Shown piece after piece: positions 25,362 to 34,719 of a DNA stretch of 64,000 bases (within the stretch, counting starts at the first letter, position 1; every line of letters starts with the position of its first letter). Source of the stretch: Candidatus Aenigmatarchaeota archaeon (GTDB taxonomy: Archaea; Aenigmatarchaeota; Aenigmatarchaeia; QMZS01); assembly GCA_016932615.1 (NCBI GenBank), contig JAFGCN010000007.1:1-64000 (forward strand), written 5' to 3'. The notes under the pieces were generated by a model that did not search any database, was not told the origin of the DNA, and was given only the letters and a program-made list of their open reading frames with translations. The position numbers and the translations under genes were made by a program.

Positions 25362-26201
25362 ATGAGAGAAAAGCCCTATATCGAGGTTACGGGCATAGCA
25401 ACCCAGGAAGACGCAAAGCAGGTGATAAGCGGATTCAAGAGAGCCGGGATTTCAATGGAGAAAAGCCACATTCCGATGGCTGGCGTGCTCTCCTCGCACG
25501 AGCCCGAAAATACTTACACAAGTGACTGGCGCTATCCCCGGCCGGAACGGCTGAGAGGAATTTTTGAAGACCTGTCAAAACTAGGAATTGCTGCGCTCCA
25601 CTACGACAGCAAAAACCCAAAAGGATTTGCAGAAAAGCTTTACCCCATCTTAAGACCCCTTTACGAAAAGGGCCTTTGCAAAGGCCTCCAGATTAATGTG
25701 CATAGCCCCGATAAAGGCCAGGTTAAAAAGATAGCTTCAAGCTTCCCAGAACTTGAGATCATACTCCCCCTCACAAGGAATGGGCTAAAAATCGCCACAG
25801 GAAGTGAAGAATATGAGCCAATAAGAGTGGCTGACTACATAAGACCCTATTACGATTTTATCAGCTATGTCCTGGTTGACCCCTCACTTGGAAAAGGGGG
25901 GGAGTTAAATGCAAATGTCTACGCTGACATCTATGCAGTAATTGATGAACAGTTCCCTGAGGTATGCACAATACTTGCAGGAAGCTTCGACCATAATAAT
26001 GTCCACTCACGCATCCGGAATCTGATGGATTACATTGGTTCTGGCTTTGGAATCGATGCCCAAAGTGGGCTAAGGTCCCAGGTCAGGCCTAAAGGAATAA
26101 CCGATAGCCAATTCAACAAAAATAAGCACAAATACACCCTCTTTGCTCCCGAACGGGCAAATGAATACCTTAGAAACGCAGCCAGGGCATTTGGGGTTTA
26201 G
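25362..26201 (+). CDS. TIM-barrel-like protein, possibly phosphoribosylanthranilate isomerase-related
   Basis: 279 residues. The N-terminus YIEVTGIATQEDAK resembles the KICGIT..EDA start of phosphoribosylanthranilate isomerase, and later strands (LQINVHSP, ILAGSFD.NNV) fit a (beta/alpha)8 barrel. No other Trp-pathway gene is in the window, so this may be a non-Trp relative. The fold is suggested by the pattern only. Confidence 0.5.
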   Translation: MREKPYIEVTGIATQEDAKQVISGFKRAGISMEKSHIPMAGVLSSHEPENTYTSDWRYPRPERLRGIFEDLSKLGIAALHYDSKNPKGFAEKLYPILRPLYEKGLCKGLQINVHSPDKGQVKKIASSFPELEIILPLTRNGLKIATGSEEYEPIRVADYIRPYYDFISYVLVDPSLGKGGELNANVYADIYAVIDEQFPEVCTILAGSFDHNNVHSRIRNLMDYIGSGFGIDAQSGLRSQVRPKGITDSQFNKNKHKYTLFAPERANEYLRNAARAFGV

Positions 26202-26206
26202 AAAAG

Positions 26207-26279
26207 ATATATAAATAACCTAATTATATTATAGAGCAGTTTTGGCTTTGACCAAATAACTGTAATTTTCCAAAGGTGA
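26207..26279 (+). promoter_or_regulatory. TATA box and Shine-Dalgarno leader of fttA
   Basis: A TATA box (atatataaat, about 26207-26216) predicts a transcript start near 26237, leaving a leader of roughly 50 nt. AGGTGA at 26274-26279 lies 6 nt before the ATG. Most other genes here look leaderless, so this leadered, ribosome-bound start stands out. Confidence 0.6.
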
Positions 26280-26285
26280 CCAACC

Positions 26286-28148
26286 ATGGATTATATCAAA
26301 GTCGTTGAGCAAAATCTCCCTGACGTTAGCGACGCCAGGATACACTACGAGGGAAGCAAGATTGTCGTATACACGAGAAATCTCAATTTTTTCCTCACAG
26401 GCGAAGACAAGATAAGGGGGATTGTGGACCAGATTAAAAAAAGAATAGAGGTAAGAATAGAGCCGGACACACTCCCTTCAACTGATGACACCATAAAGAA
26501 AATAAAGGAGATTATCCCAAAAGACGCAGGAATTGAAGACATTTCATTTGAGCCGGATTTCTCGAAAGTCATAATAAGCGTGCGCCAGCCGCAGATTGCA
26601 GTTGGCGAAAGCGGGGAGACCGTAAAGGAGATAAAAAAGGAAACGCTATGGATTCCATTTGTCCAGAGAGTCGCTTCCCCAAAGTCCGTGCCTGTCGAAG
26701 CCATAAGGAAAGTTTTGTATGAAAGCTCGAAGTTCCGGAAGAAATTCCTTAATGACGTCGGAAAGCAGATTTACAGCGCTGAAAACAAGGACACCAAATG
26801 GGGGCGCGTATCCTGCCTTGGCGGAAGCAGGGAAGTAGGAAGGTCATGCTTCCTCCTCCAGACCCCAAACTCAAAAATACTAATGGACTGCGGTCTGTCT
26901 ACTGGCGCAACAGGGGAAGACCAGTACCCCATATTTCTCAGCGGCGAGTTCGACATAAACTCGCTTGACGCAATAATCCTGAGCCACGCGCACCTTGACC
27001 ACTGCGGATTTATCCCTTACCTTTACAAAATGGGCTTTAACGGGCCTCTCTACTGCACTACCCCCACAAGGGAGCTTGCAGCCCTCCTCCAGATGGACAC
27101 GATAGACATAATGCAAAAGGACATGGGAAAAAGCCTGTACACTTCAACTGACATAAAGAACATGATTAAGCACACGATACCGCTCAAATATAAGGAGATA
27201 ACTGACATCACTTCCGACATCCGGCTTATTTTCGAGAACGCAGGGCACCTCCTTGGAAGCGCAATCACCCACCTCAACATTTCAAATGGAAAAAGAAACC
27301 TTATCTACACCGGTGACATCAAGTATTCTGTCTCAAACCTTCTTGACCCTGCATTCACCCAATTCATGCGCTGCGAGTGTTTGATAATGGAAAGCACTTA
27401 CGGCGGGCCTAATGACCTAACGCCTCGGCTTGAAGACGCAGAAAAGGACCTTGTTTACGCAGTCGAGGAAACCGCAAAAAGAGGCGGAAAAGTTTTGATA
27501 CCAAGCTTTGCGGTTGGAAGAGGCCAGGAGATAATGATAATACTTGACAAGTATGGAATAGACCTTCCGGTTTACATCGACGGAATGATTTGGGATGCGT
27601 CATCCATACACTCGACTTACCCCAAGTACCTGTCCTACAAGCTTCAGAGGCAGATTATAGAGGAAAACAAAAACCCATTCGAGTCGGACAAGTTCATCCA
27701 TGTTGCAAGCAGAAAGGAGCGTGACCAGGTAATCGCAGACCAAAAGCCATTTGTGGTCCTGGCAACCTCCGGCATGGTAAACGGCGGGCCGATTATGGAA
27801 TACATAAAGAAATTCGGCTCCGACCCTAAAAACACGCTTGTTTTCGTCGGTTACCAGGCGGAAGGCACGATCGGGAGAAAAATACAGAGAGGCGACAAGG
27901 TCATCGAAACCCCTGACGGCGAGCAGGTCGAAATCAACCTCCAGATAAAAACTATAGACGGGCTTTCCGGCCACTCAGACAGGAAACAATTGCTAAATTA
28001 CATCGGCCACCTGAAGGAAAAGCCGCAGCGGCTTGTAGTAGCCCACGGCGAGATGAGTAAGTGCGTCAACTTCGCGGATGCTGCAGGCAAGATTTTCGGG
28101 ATAGATGCAATAGCGCCGTGGAACCTTGAGACATTCAGGTTTTTGTAG
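26286..28148 (+). CDS. fttA: FttA (aCPSF1) KH-metallo-beta-lactamase-beta-CASP ribonuclease
   Basis: 620 residues. Residues 1 to about 180 are two KH-like RNA-binding domains; the zinc site SHAHLDHCG is near residue 233; later GHLLGSA, YTGD, the beta-CASP segment with SFAVGRGQE, and the C-terminal GLSGHSDRKQ and VAHGE motifs complete the nuclease. FttA cuts nascent transcripts to end transcription and is found in nearly all archaea. The gene ends exactly where the convergent RNase J-like gene ends. Confidence 0.95.
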   Translation: MDYIKVVEQNLPDVSDARIHYEGSKIVVYTRNLNFFLTGEDKIRGIVDQIKKRIEVRIEPDTLPSTDDTIKKIKEIIPKDAGIEDISFEPDFSKVIISVRQPQIAVGESGETVKEIKKETLWIPFVQRVASPKSVPVEAIRKVLYESSKFRKKFLNDVGKQIYSAENKDTKWGRVSCLGGSREVGRSCFLLQTPNSKILMDCGLSTGATGEDQYPIFLSGEFDINSLDAIILSHAHLDHCGFIPYLYKMGFNGPLYCTTPTRELAALLQMDTIDIMQKDMGKSLYTSTDIKNMIKHTIPLKYKEITDITSDIRLIFENAGHLLGSAITHLNISNGKRNLIYTGDIKYSVSNLLDPAFTQFMRCECLIMESTYGGPNDLTPRLEDAEKDLVYAVEETAKRGGKVLIPSFAVGRGQEIMIILDKYGIDLPVYIDGMIWDASSIHSTYPKYLSYKLQRQIIEENKNPFESDKFIHVASRKERDQVIADQKPFVVLATSGMVNGGPIMEYIKKFGSDPKNTLVFVGYQAEGTIGRKIQRGDKVIETPDGEQVEINLQIKTIDGLSGHSDRKQLLNYIGHLKEKPQRLVVAHGEMSKCVNFADAAGKIFGIDAIAPWNLETFRFL

Positions 28149-29540
28149 CTAAAACATATCGGGGTGCTCCGTGTGGATTGGAATCAGATTTTCCGCATTT
28201 ATTTCCCCGATTAATGCCCTTATTTCATCGCCTGATGCATGCCCTGAAGCGTGGGCAAATGCTTCTCTTATTGAGAAGTGCTCAAGCCAGTTTTTCTTTC
28301 TCTCCTCATCAAGCTCCATCTCCTCACAAAACGGCTCGCAGGAAGACTTTATCCATAGCGCGCCTTTTGGCTTGATGTCAACAAGCTGGCCTATCTCCCA
28401 CATGTTCATGGAGACTGCAAACTTTTCCGGGCTTTTCTGGAGTTCCCTGTAGGTTATCGAGTTTTTAAGGCCAATGAATTGCCTCTCCCATTCGCTATAA
28501 TCCTGGGCAACCTGTTCGCAGCCATATCCCTCCCTGCAGATAAGCCCCCAGCTTTTTGGGGGAATAAGAATTTTCACTTCATCAAGGGAAAATGGAGCTA
28601 AATTCCCCAGGCAGCTTATCAGGTAGGCAAGCTTCAGGTTTACTACAAACTCCCGCTTGTTCTGCTTTGCCGACTGGAAAATCGAATTAACCCTGTCAGT
28701 GTCCCTTATTGGGTGCTCTATGAAAACCATTCCCTTCGAGCCCGATATTTCTTCAGAAATCCTGCTTCTTACCTCACTTTCTGAGGTTGTGTCCTCTGAG
28801 TCAATCCTTGTGCCTTCGCATAAAAGCCACCTTGGCTTTGCTTCCTTTGCTTTTCTTACAAAATCCATGGTAAGGGCCCCATTCGAGCCGTGAAACCTGA
28901 TATCTCCTGTGTAAACCAGGTTTCCCTCATCCGAGCGGACAATATATGCGCAGGCGCCCGGTAAGGAATGGTCAACAGGCACCATTTCCACTTCAAGGGA
29001 GCCAATCTTTACCGGGCTGTTTTCGCCCATTATGTTAAAAACTCTCTCCTTTACAAAATCCTGATTTCTCCTTGTAACTCTTGACAATCCGCCTTTGGTA
29101 TTCCTGTAAAAAGTAAACGCCTCGCAGGCAGTGGTGTAGTCAGAGAAAGATCCTATTCCTGTGTTTTCCATCGCCTCAAGGATAATTTTTGTGGGCTTTG
29201 TCGAGTAAATTAAAATGTCAGGGCGCAGGAAATGCAGGTACTGCGTGTGGTCAGTGTGCGCGTGAGTGAGAAAGACAGCGTCTATTGCCTTGTCTTCTTT
29301 AGGCAGGCCCATGTGGCGGATATAGTCCTCCCTGTAAACCCCTTTGAGGTTTGGGAGAAGGCCAAGCTCGAAAAAGTCCTTGAGGGCGGCGCATTTTCTT
29401 GGCTGGAGGAACTCGCAATAGAATTTTCCGGCCTGGGCAAAGCTCATGCCAAAGTCAAGGAAAATCCTTGTCCCCTTGTGCTCGACCAGAATCTTGTTTC
29501 CGCCAATTTCATTTTTCCCGCCTAAAACCGAGATTTCCAT
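28149..29540 (-). CDS. RNase J-like metallo-beta-lactamase/beta-CASP protein
   Basis: 463 residues. The metal site is LTHAHTDHTQ near residue 92, then VDHSLPGA, YTGDIRFHG, and C-terminal HASGHASGDE...IPIHTEHPDMF, as in the RNase J group. The N-terminus LGGKNEIGGNKI is also RNase J-like. Likely an RNA-processing exonuclease. It is convergent with FttA, with stop codons directly adjacent (28148/28149). Confidence 0.8.
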   Translation of the reverse strand: MEISVLGGKNEIGGNKILVEHKGTRIFLDFGMSFAQAGKFYCEFLQPRKCAALKDFFELGLLPNLKGVYREDYIRHMGLPKEDKAIDAVFLTHAHTDHTQYLHFLRPDILIYSTKPTKIILEAMENTGIGSFSDYTTACEAFTFYRNTKGGLSRVTRRNQDFVKERVFNIMGENSPVKIGSLEVEMVPVDHSLPGACAYIVRSDEGNLVYTGDIRFHGSNGALTMDFVRKAKEAKPRWLLCEGTRIDSEDTTSESEVRSRISEEISGSKGMVFIEHPIRDTDRVNSIFQSAKQNKREFVVNLKLAYLISCLGNLAPFSLDEVKILIPPKSWGLICREGYGCEQVAQDYSEWERQFIGLKNSITYRELQKSPEKFAVSMNMWEIGQLVDIKPKGALWIKSSCEPFCEEMELDEERKKNWLEHFSIREAFAHASGHASGDEIRALIGEINAENLIPIHTEHPDMF

Positions 29541-29586
29541 AATTAGGTCTGTGGCTGCTTAAATCATAAGTTGATTAGTCACAAGG

Positions 29587-29612
29587 GCGGGGCTTTCCGA
29601 GCATAGTCCCGC
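29587..29612. other. GC-rich hairpin in a 170-bp intergenic region
   Basis: GCGGGGCT (29587-29594) pairs with AGTCCCGC (29605-29612) around a 10-nt loop, with one G-T pair. GC content here is much higher than in the surrounding intergenic DNA. It lies between the stop of the DUF4258-like gene and the start of the RNase J-like gene, both minus strand. It could be an RNA terminator, a small RNA or chance. Nothing else is seen between 29541 and 29710. Confidence 0.35.
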
Positions 29613-29710
29613 TCCGCCGCCTTTTAAAGCATAATCCATCTGGACTGCCATGGTACCCGCTACTCACTGCATATGAAAAGTTGATTTTAGAATTTCTGAG
29701 CAGGGCATAA

Positions 29711-30043
29711 TTAGCCCTTTCTGGCGGAACTGCTCACCAAAAAGCCCTTTTTCGAAACAAGCTTTTCAGCTTTTTTGTTTGACTTTATGATTGTAATAAT
29801 CCTGATTTGTTCCGGGCCTGCTGCGGCAACGATTATGAGATGATATTTTCCGGACATCCTGTATATGAGCTTATATGCCCCGCTTTCTTCCTGATACTGG
29901 GCGTATAGAAACTCCCTGTTGATTAGGTAATCTGCAACCTCCTCTTTTGAAACCGGCCTTTGGGACTGGCGCTTCAGGAAATGCGCCGTAAAATGCAGGT
30001 CTTCAGGTAAAATATCCCTTTTGATGACCTCCCGGAAATACAT
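29711..30043 (-). CDS. DUF4258-like protein, toxin candidate
   Basis: 110 residues. The pattern HFTAHFLKRQSQRPVSKEEV followed by YKLIYRMSGKYHLIIVAA...IRIITII fits the DUF4258 fold, a RelE-like relative often encoded with a DUF2283 protein. A matching protein is divergent, 23 bp away. The toxin role is inferred. Confidence 0.55.
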   Translation of the reverse strand: MYFREVIKRDILPEDLHFTAHFLKRQSQRPVSKEEVADYLINREFLYAQYQEESGAYKLIYRMSGKYHLIIVAAAGPEQIRIITIIKSNKKAEKLVSKKGFLVSSSARKG

Positions 30044-30066
30044 AAATATACGCCGCTAAATAGATT

Positions 30067-30375
30067 ATGGTTGATTTTGGGTATAGCATCGAGGGCGACG
30101 TCCTTGAAGTCTTCAGGGAGGGCGAAAAAGTGGATTACAGTGTGGAGCTTTTCGAGGACTACTTTATCGACATCGGCTCAAACGGAAAAATCGTGGGCCT
30201 CGAGATAATTAACGCATCCTCCGCCCTTGGAGTTGACAAAAAAGACCTCCAGAAAATCAGGAAGGCGGAGCTTCACGCTTCAGACGCAAAAGGCGGGAAA
30301 AAAATCGTGTTTATCCTCAAAGTGGATAAAGCCGAGATAAAAAGCCAGATAATGTTGCCTGCCCTTACCGCCTAA
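30067..30375 (+). CDS. DUF2283-like protein, antitoxin candidate
   Basis: 102 residues with the compact beta pattern IDIGSNGKIVGLEIINAS seen in DUF2283 proteins. These commonly pair with DUF4258 proteins as a possible toxin-antitoxin module. Here the two are divergent, not in tandem. A TATA box (ataaatata, about 30041-30049) is 24-26 bp upstream of its ATG. Confidence 0.6.
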   Translation: MVDFGYSIEGDVLEVFREGEKVDYSVELFEDYFIDIGSNGKIVGLEIINASSALGVDKKDLQKIRKAELHASDAKGGKKIVFILKVDKAEIKSQIMLPALTA

Positions 30376-30396
30376 AGCCCGGATTTTTCTAAAAAA

Positions 30397-33306
30397 CTAT
30401 TTCCCCAAACTCTCCTCGACAATCCTGATTTCGTCTTCGGTTAATCCGTAGAGCTTGTAGACGAGAGAGTCGATTTCTTTATCTGTGGTTTTGATTTCCT
30501 CCTCGATTTTCTTTCTCTCGTCAGTGATTTTCTCTCCCAATTCATTTAGCCGTTTGTTGAGGGAGAGCATCTTAGTCGCTAAAGACACAAAATCATTATG
30601 GACTTTAAGATTGTCTTGGTTATTCAAGTCAATAGTAGGAAAACAGAAGGGATTTAAAAACTCAGGAGTTAATCTATAAGCATTACCTCTCAAAGCAGTA
30701 CTTGTATTGGATATAAAAAACCAGAACAATTTTGAATTTAAAATAGCCAAATATAGCAAGGGGTTTTGTCCCTTTACTCTTTCGCTAAACACTACGCTGT
30801 GGATAGCGGGGCCATGATAAAAATTTCCTTTTTCGTCGTAAGTTATCCTGTTGCTGATCAGCATATCGGGAACCATTATCTTTGGCTTACTATATTCTGG
30901 CAAACTGCGTGCTGCCGAATACTTGTAGAAATTAGTCGCATCCGTCTCAATCTTCCTAATTCCTAACGCTTCGCTTAAACCATTCAGGTATCGATAGCCC
31001 ATGGGATATTTTACTTTCATTTCTTGGGGGGTGAATAACTGCATCTTACTATTTGTCAAGTGATATGGGAACAATAATCTTTTTTTACTTTCCAAGGTTG
31101 CATATCTACGCACATCTTCTCCATAAACAAAAGGTTTAAGCAAAGATTTTTCAATCTCTACATTTCTATTGAGTTGCTTTGAAAAAACAGTCGAGGTATC
31201 TTTATTTTCTTTCACAAGGTCAAACAGAAATATGTCATCATTGCCTGTTGAAGAACCCTTGAATATCTTTTCGGTAATATCCAAAAATGAATTTTTATGA
31301 GATTTTATTTTAGATATTATCTTTTGAGTATCATCACTGCCAAAATTCCATTTGTTTTCTTTCAACAACTCAACGCTCTTTCTTTCAAATTCGATATTCT
31401 TCAAGTCAGTAAAGTCTTCCCCTAAAGAAAATTTCTTGTATAAAAAAGTATCATTTTTCTTCTTTGATAGGAATAGTAGGCATGTATAAGTGGCTGCATC
31501 TTCGAAAACTTGATTTGTAGTAAAATCTACAATTTTATGAAGAGACTTTGTCTCATAAATATATTTCCGGATATTTTCTCCCATTTCTCCTTGAAAGAAT
31601 TTATGGGGTAAAATTAGCCCGACTAACCCCTCTTCCTTTACTAAACTGAGTGCCTTTTCAATAAACAGAATGTAGATGTCATAATTCTTCGTGGGAGATT
31701 TGTAGTTGTTATTGAAGTAATCAACATCTTTCTTGTCAAGAGTCTGGATTCTGATATATGGCGGGTTCCCAATCACAACGTCAAACCCGCCTTCCTTCAT
31801 AACATCCTTGAACTGCTCGCTCCACTTGAACGCCTTGTCGCCTGCAACTTTCTCGTCGTCTATAAGGGAGTTTCCGTTCCTTATGTTTTTCTGCAAAGTG
31901 GGAAGGCGCTTTCCCTTCTCGGTGATTTTGAGAAGCAGGTTTAACTGGGCGATTTCAACGGCCTGCTTGTCAAGGTCCACCCCGAAAATATTGTTTTCAA
32001 GGATTTTGACTTTCCGGGAATAGGTCGCCTCAAGCCCGTCTGACAGGTCAAGCTTCGACTGGGCTTTTGCGGCCTGTCTTTTGGAATAGCAGCCATGCAA
32101 AACGTCATACGCCTTAATCAGAAATGATCCGGAGCCGCAGGCCGGGTCAAGAACCCTTATTTTCTCTATATCAACGTTCTTGTCTTTAAGGAGTTCGCCC
32201 AGGGTATTTTTGACAATGTAATCAACAATGTAAGTCGGGGTGTAATAAATTCCCTGCTCCTTGCGTTTCGCCTTGCTCTCGGTTAAGTTAGCCCTTTTGG
32301 CGGTTTTCTTCAGGATGTGGCCAAGATACTGCTCGTAGATATTCCCCAAAATATCCGCCTCGATTGCGGCAAAGTCGTAGGAAACAGAGCGGTCTTTCGT
32401 GGAGTAAAGCCCCTCGATAACCTCCTTCCAGGCATCGTCATCGATTTCAAGCTGGTCGCAGAGGTGCCCCTCAAAAAACCTGCTGTCATACTGGGCGTTA
32501 TAATACCCAAACAGCTCCTTGACGCTCCGGTCAAGGCCTCCCCTGCCGCTGCTTTGCCATTCCCTAAGCCGGGAAATAAGTTCCTTTCCCTCAAGCCCCC
32601 TGTCTTCAGAGCTTCGGATAAATATCATCCGGTCAAGCAATCTTTGCACCGCCTCGTCAAGCTCCTCTTCGCTCACATTAAGCTTCTGGTTTTGCTTTGT
32701 GGCATTTTTCGACAAAAGCTCTCTGAAACGGGTAAAGTCAGAAAGAAGCTGCTTGTCAATCGATATTTTCTTGGTCTTCTTTCCCCACCTCTCAGCTTCC
32801 TTGTCCAGAAGCCCTTTCTCAAAGCTTTCCTTTGAAAGCATCCACAGCCGGCCAAAATCCTCAAGGAAGCTTTCAGAGTAGAGCTCCATGAACTGCGAAT
32901 GAAGGGGGTTTACGATTTTGACCTCGGCATTTAATATCTTTATCTCCCGGAAATTCGTCAAAACTGCCCAGGTGCAGCCCTTGTGGTAAGCGTAATTCAC
33001 CGCCTGCTGGATAAACTCGGGCTTGTTTATGTCCTCCTTAAAGGACTTTGCCTCAAGGAAAAACTTCGGCACGCCCTTAATGCGAAATCCATAGTCCGGC
33101 CTTTTTTTAGCCACCTTTTCCTCACGAGTTACTTCCTCAAAATTACGAAGGTCCCAGCCCAGATACTCGAAAAGCGGCTCTATAAAGTTTGACTTCGTGT
33201 CCTGCTCCGTAAATCTGTTGACCTTTCCCTCATTTTTGGCGTCAAGGTATTTCTGAACAAGAAGCTTTACAAGGTTTTCGCTGCCGCTCTTGGTGATGCC
33301 TTCCAT
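30397..33306 (-). CDS. Type IIG-like restriction-modification enzyme
   Basis: 969 residues in one chain. The N-terminal nuclease has PD...EAK (PDYGF near residue 71 and FLEAKSF near 86), similar to type I HsdR N-domains. Then come the N6-adenine methylase motifs DPACGSGSF (near 385) and NPPY (near 513), and a TaqI-like specificity C-terminus. Such enzymes cut and methylate DNA with a single polypeptide. Neighbours are toxin-antitoxin pairs, so this is a defence island. The gene is intact. Confidence 0.88.
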   Translation of the reverse strand: MEGITKSGSENLVKLLVQKYLDAKNEGKVNRFTEQDTKSNFIEPLFEYLGWDLRNFEEVTREEKVAKKRPDYGFRIKGVPKFFLEAKSFKEDINKPEFIQQAVNYAYHKGCTWAVLTNFREIKILNAEVKIVNPLHSQFMELYSESFLEDFGRLWMLSKESFEKGLLDKEAERWGKKTKKISIDKQLLSDFTRFRELLSKNATKQNQKLNVSEEELDEAVQRLLDRMIFIRSSEDRGLEGKELISRLREWQSSGRGGLDRSVKELFGYYNAQYDSRFFEGHLCDQLEIDDDAWKEVIEGLYSTKDRSVSYDFAAIEADILGNIYEQYLGHILKKTAKRANLTESKAKRKEQGIYYTPTYIVDYIVKNTLGELLKDKNVDIEKIRVLDPACGSGSFLIKAYDVLHGCYSKRQAAKAQSKLDLSDGLEATYSRKVKILENNIFGVDLDKQAVEIAQLNLLLKITEKGKRLPTLQKNIRNGNSLIDDEKVAGDKAFKWSEQFKDVMKEGGFDVVIGNPPYIRIQTLDKKDVDYFNNNYKSPTKNYDIYILFIEKALSLVKEEGLVGLILPHKFFQGEMGENIRKYIYETKSLHKIVDFTTNQVFEDAATYTCLLFLSKKKNDTFLYKKFSLGEDFTDLKNIEFERKSVELLKENKWNFGSDDTQKIISKIKSHKNSFLDITEKIFKGSSTGNDDIFLFDLVKENKDTSTVFSKQLNRNVEIEKSLLKPFVYGEDVRRYATLESKKRLLFPYHLTNSKMQLFTPQEMKVKYPMGYRYLNGLSEALGIRKIETDATNFYKYSAARSLPEYSKPKIMVPDMLISNRITYDEKGNFYHGPAIHSVVFSERVKGQNPLLYLAILNSKLFWFFISNTSTALRGNAYRLTPEFLNPFCFPTIDLNNQDNLKVHNDFVSLATKMLSLNKRLNELGEKITDERKKIEEEIKTTDKEIDSLVYKLYGLTEDEIRIVEESLGK

Positions 33307-33383
33307 AATAGAACACCTGAACTAATATTTCCGATTGAAAGCGCAGGATATCCTGTTTCTATCTATTAAATAGGCTTTAAATT

Positions 33384-33701
33384 ATGGCAAAGGCGGCAAT
33401 AAAAGAATCGGCAGAAGTCAGGAAAATGAAGTCCGTGATAGCAAGTTACAGAGAGATAATGAGGCGAAAGTACAAGGTAAAGGAAATTGGGCTTTTCGGC
33501 TCTTATGCCCGAGGGGAACAGAAAAAGACAAGCGACATAGACCTTCTTGTCAGGTTCAGGGAAAACGCGACACTCTTTGATTTTGTAAGCCTCGGCGACT
33601 TTCTTGAAGAAAAGCTGAAGAAAAAAGTGGACTTGGTCTCTGTTGGAGGCGTGAGAAAGGAGCTTGAGAAAAACATCCAAGAAGAGCTTATCCGCCTATG
33701 A
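33384..33701 (+). CDS. mntA: MNT-type minimal nucleotidyltransferase (antitoxin)
   Basis: 105 residues with the GSYARG motif (39-44) and SDIDLLV with catalytic Asp51 and Asp53, and a third Asp83. In MntA-HepT systems this protein adds AMP to the HEPN toxin and neutralises it. It overlaps the HEPN gene by 4 bp (ATGA), which supports a coupled pair. Confidence 0.88.
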   Translation: MAKAAIKESAEVRKMKSVIASYREIMRRKYKVKEIGLFGSYARGEQKKTSDIDLLVRFRENATLFDFVSLGDFLEEKLKKKVDLVSVGGVRKELEKNIQEELIRL

Positions 33702-34045
33702 AACGTAACCCTGGATTGTTCTTGAATGATATCGTTTCCGCAATAGAGAGCATTGAAGAGTTTATCGGGGAGTTAACTCTTGAGGAGCTTATGAAAGATG
33801 ATAAAACTTCAAGCGCAGTCATAAGAAAATTTGAGATAATCGGGGAAGCTTCAAAGCACGTTCCTGAAAGCATAAAATCTAGGCACAAAGAAATTCCATG
33901 GAAAGCTATGTCCGGCATGAGAGACCGGCTAATACACGCATATTTTGGGATTGATTATAATCTTGTATGGAAAGCGGTAAAGATCGAGATACCCAAGCTA
34001 AATCCTAAACTTAAAAAGGCTCTGGCAAAGATGGAAAAAGAGTGA
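33698..34045 (+). CDS. hepT: HEPN-domain (DUF86/HepT) RNase toxin
   Basis: 115 residues, alpha-helical. The active-site motif RDRLIHAY holds Arg75 and His80 (R-x4-H), and Tyr82 is the place where MntA modifies known HepT proteins. HepT cuts RNA, often tRNA. It is translationally coupled to the upstream MNT gene. Confidence 0.88.
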   Translation: MKRNPGLFLNDIVSAIESIEEFIGELTLEELMKDDKTSSAVIRKFEIIGEASKHVPESIKSRHKEIPWKAMSGMRDRLIHAYFGIDYNLVWKAVKIEIPKLNPKLKKALAKMEKE

Positions 34046-34110
34046 TGCGAATCTGCATGCAGCCAGAGGCGCTTTTATAGTAAATATTATCTATATAAAT
34101 GGATATACTT

Positions 34111-34713
34111 ATGGCAAAGGGCCAGGTTGGCCTCCTTGAGCGGCTTGGAGTATGTGGATTTTGCGATGAAATAAAAAACCTCACTTATCTGAAGACTGGA
34201 ATTTACCAGCCAAAGGCAAGATATATGGCCGAGCTTAGCGCATACTACCTTATTGCATTTATGACCCCTTTCTTTCTTTTCCAATCGCAGTTCATGCTGG
34301 GGACAATCGTAAACTCGATGCTTGTAACCGGAGCCCTATACACAAAGGGAAAGGAGATGCTCCCGGTAATTTTCCTTCCAAGCATCGCCACTTTGGCGCA
34401 GGGCGTGCTTTTCGGCTCGCTTACAAAATACCTGCTCTTCATGCTTCCGTTTATCTGGATAGGAAACGCGCTCCTTGTTTACGGAATAAAGTCGCTTCAC
34501 ATCAAGAAAAAGCAAAGCTTCGTCACCAGCGCCGCAATGGCAGCAACAGTCAAGGCAGGTTTCCTTCTGGTTGCCTCATACACACTTTTCACCATAGGGG
34601 TCATTCCAGCCGCATTCCTTACCGCTTTTGGAATGATTCAGCTGGGAACTGCTCTAGCCGCAATAATGGTAATCTGGCCGATTCACTCCTGGCGGCTCAA
34701 AAGGCAAAAGTAG
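34111..34713 (+). CDS. Integral membrane protein, family unknown
   Basis: About 200 residues with roughly five membrane helices. The soluble N-terminus (residues 1-45) has a Cys pair in GVCGFCDE. I chose the ATG at 34111, since a TATA-like stretch lies about 30 bp upstream; an ATG at 34099 is also in frame. It lies 6 bp before the M20 peptidase gene and close to the hydrogenase, but I cannot assign a role. Confidence 0.6.
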   Translation: MAKGQVGLLERLGVCGFCDEIKNLTYLKTGIYQPKARYMAELSAYYLIAFMTPFFLFQSQFMLGTIVNSMLVTGALYTKGKEMLPVIFLPSIATLAQGVLFGSLTKYLLFMLPFIWIGNALLVYGIKSLHIKKKQSFVTSAAMAATVKAGFLLVASYTLFTIGVIPAAFLTAFGMIQLGTALAAIMVIWPIHSWRLKRQK

Positions 34714-34719
34714 ATTACG

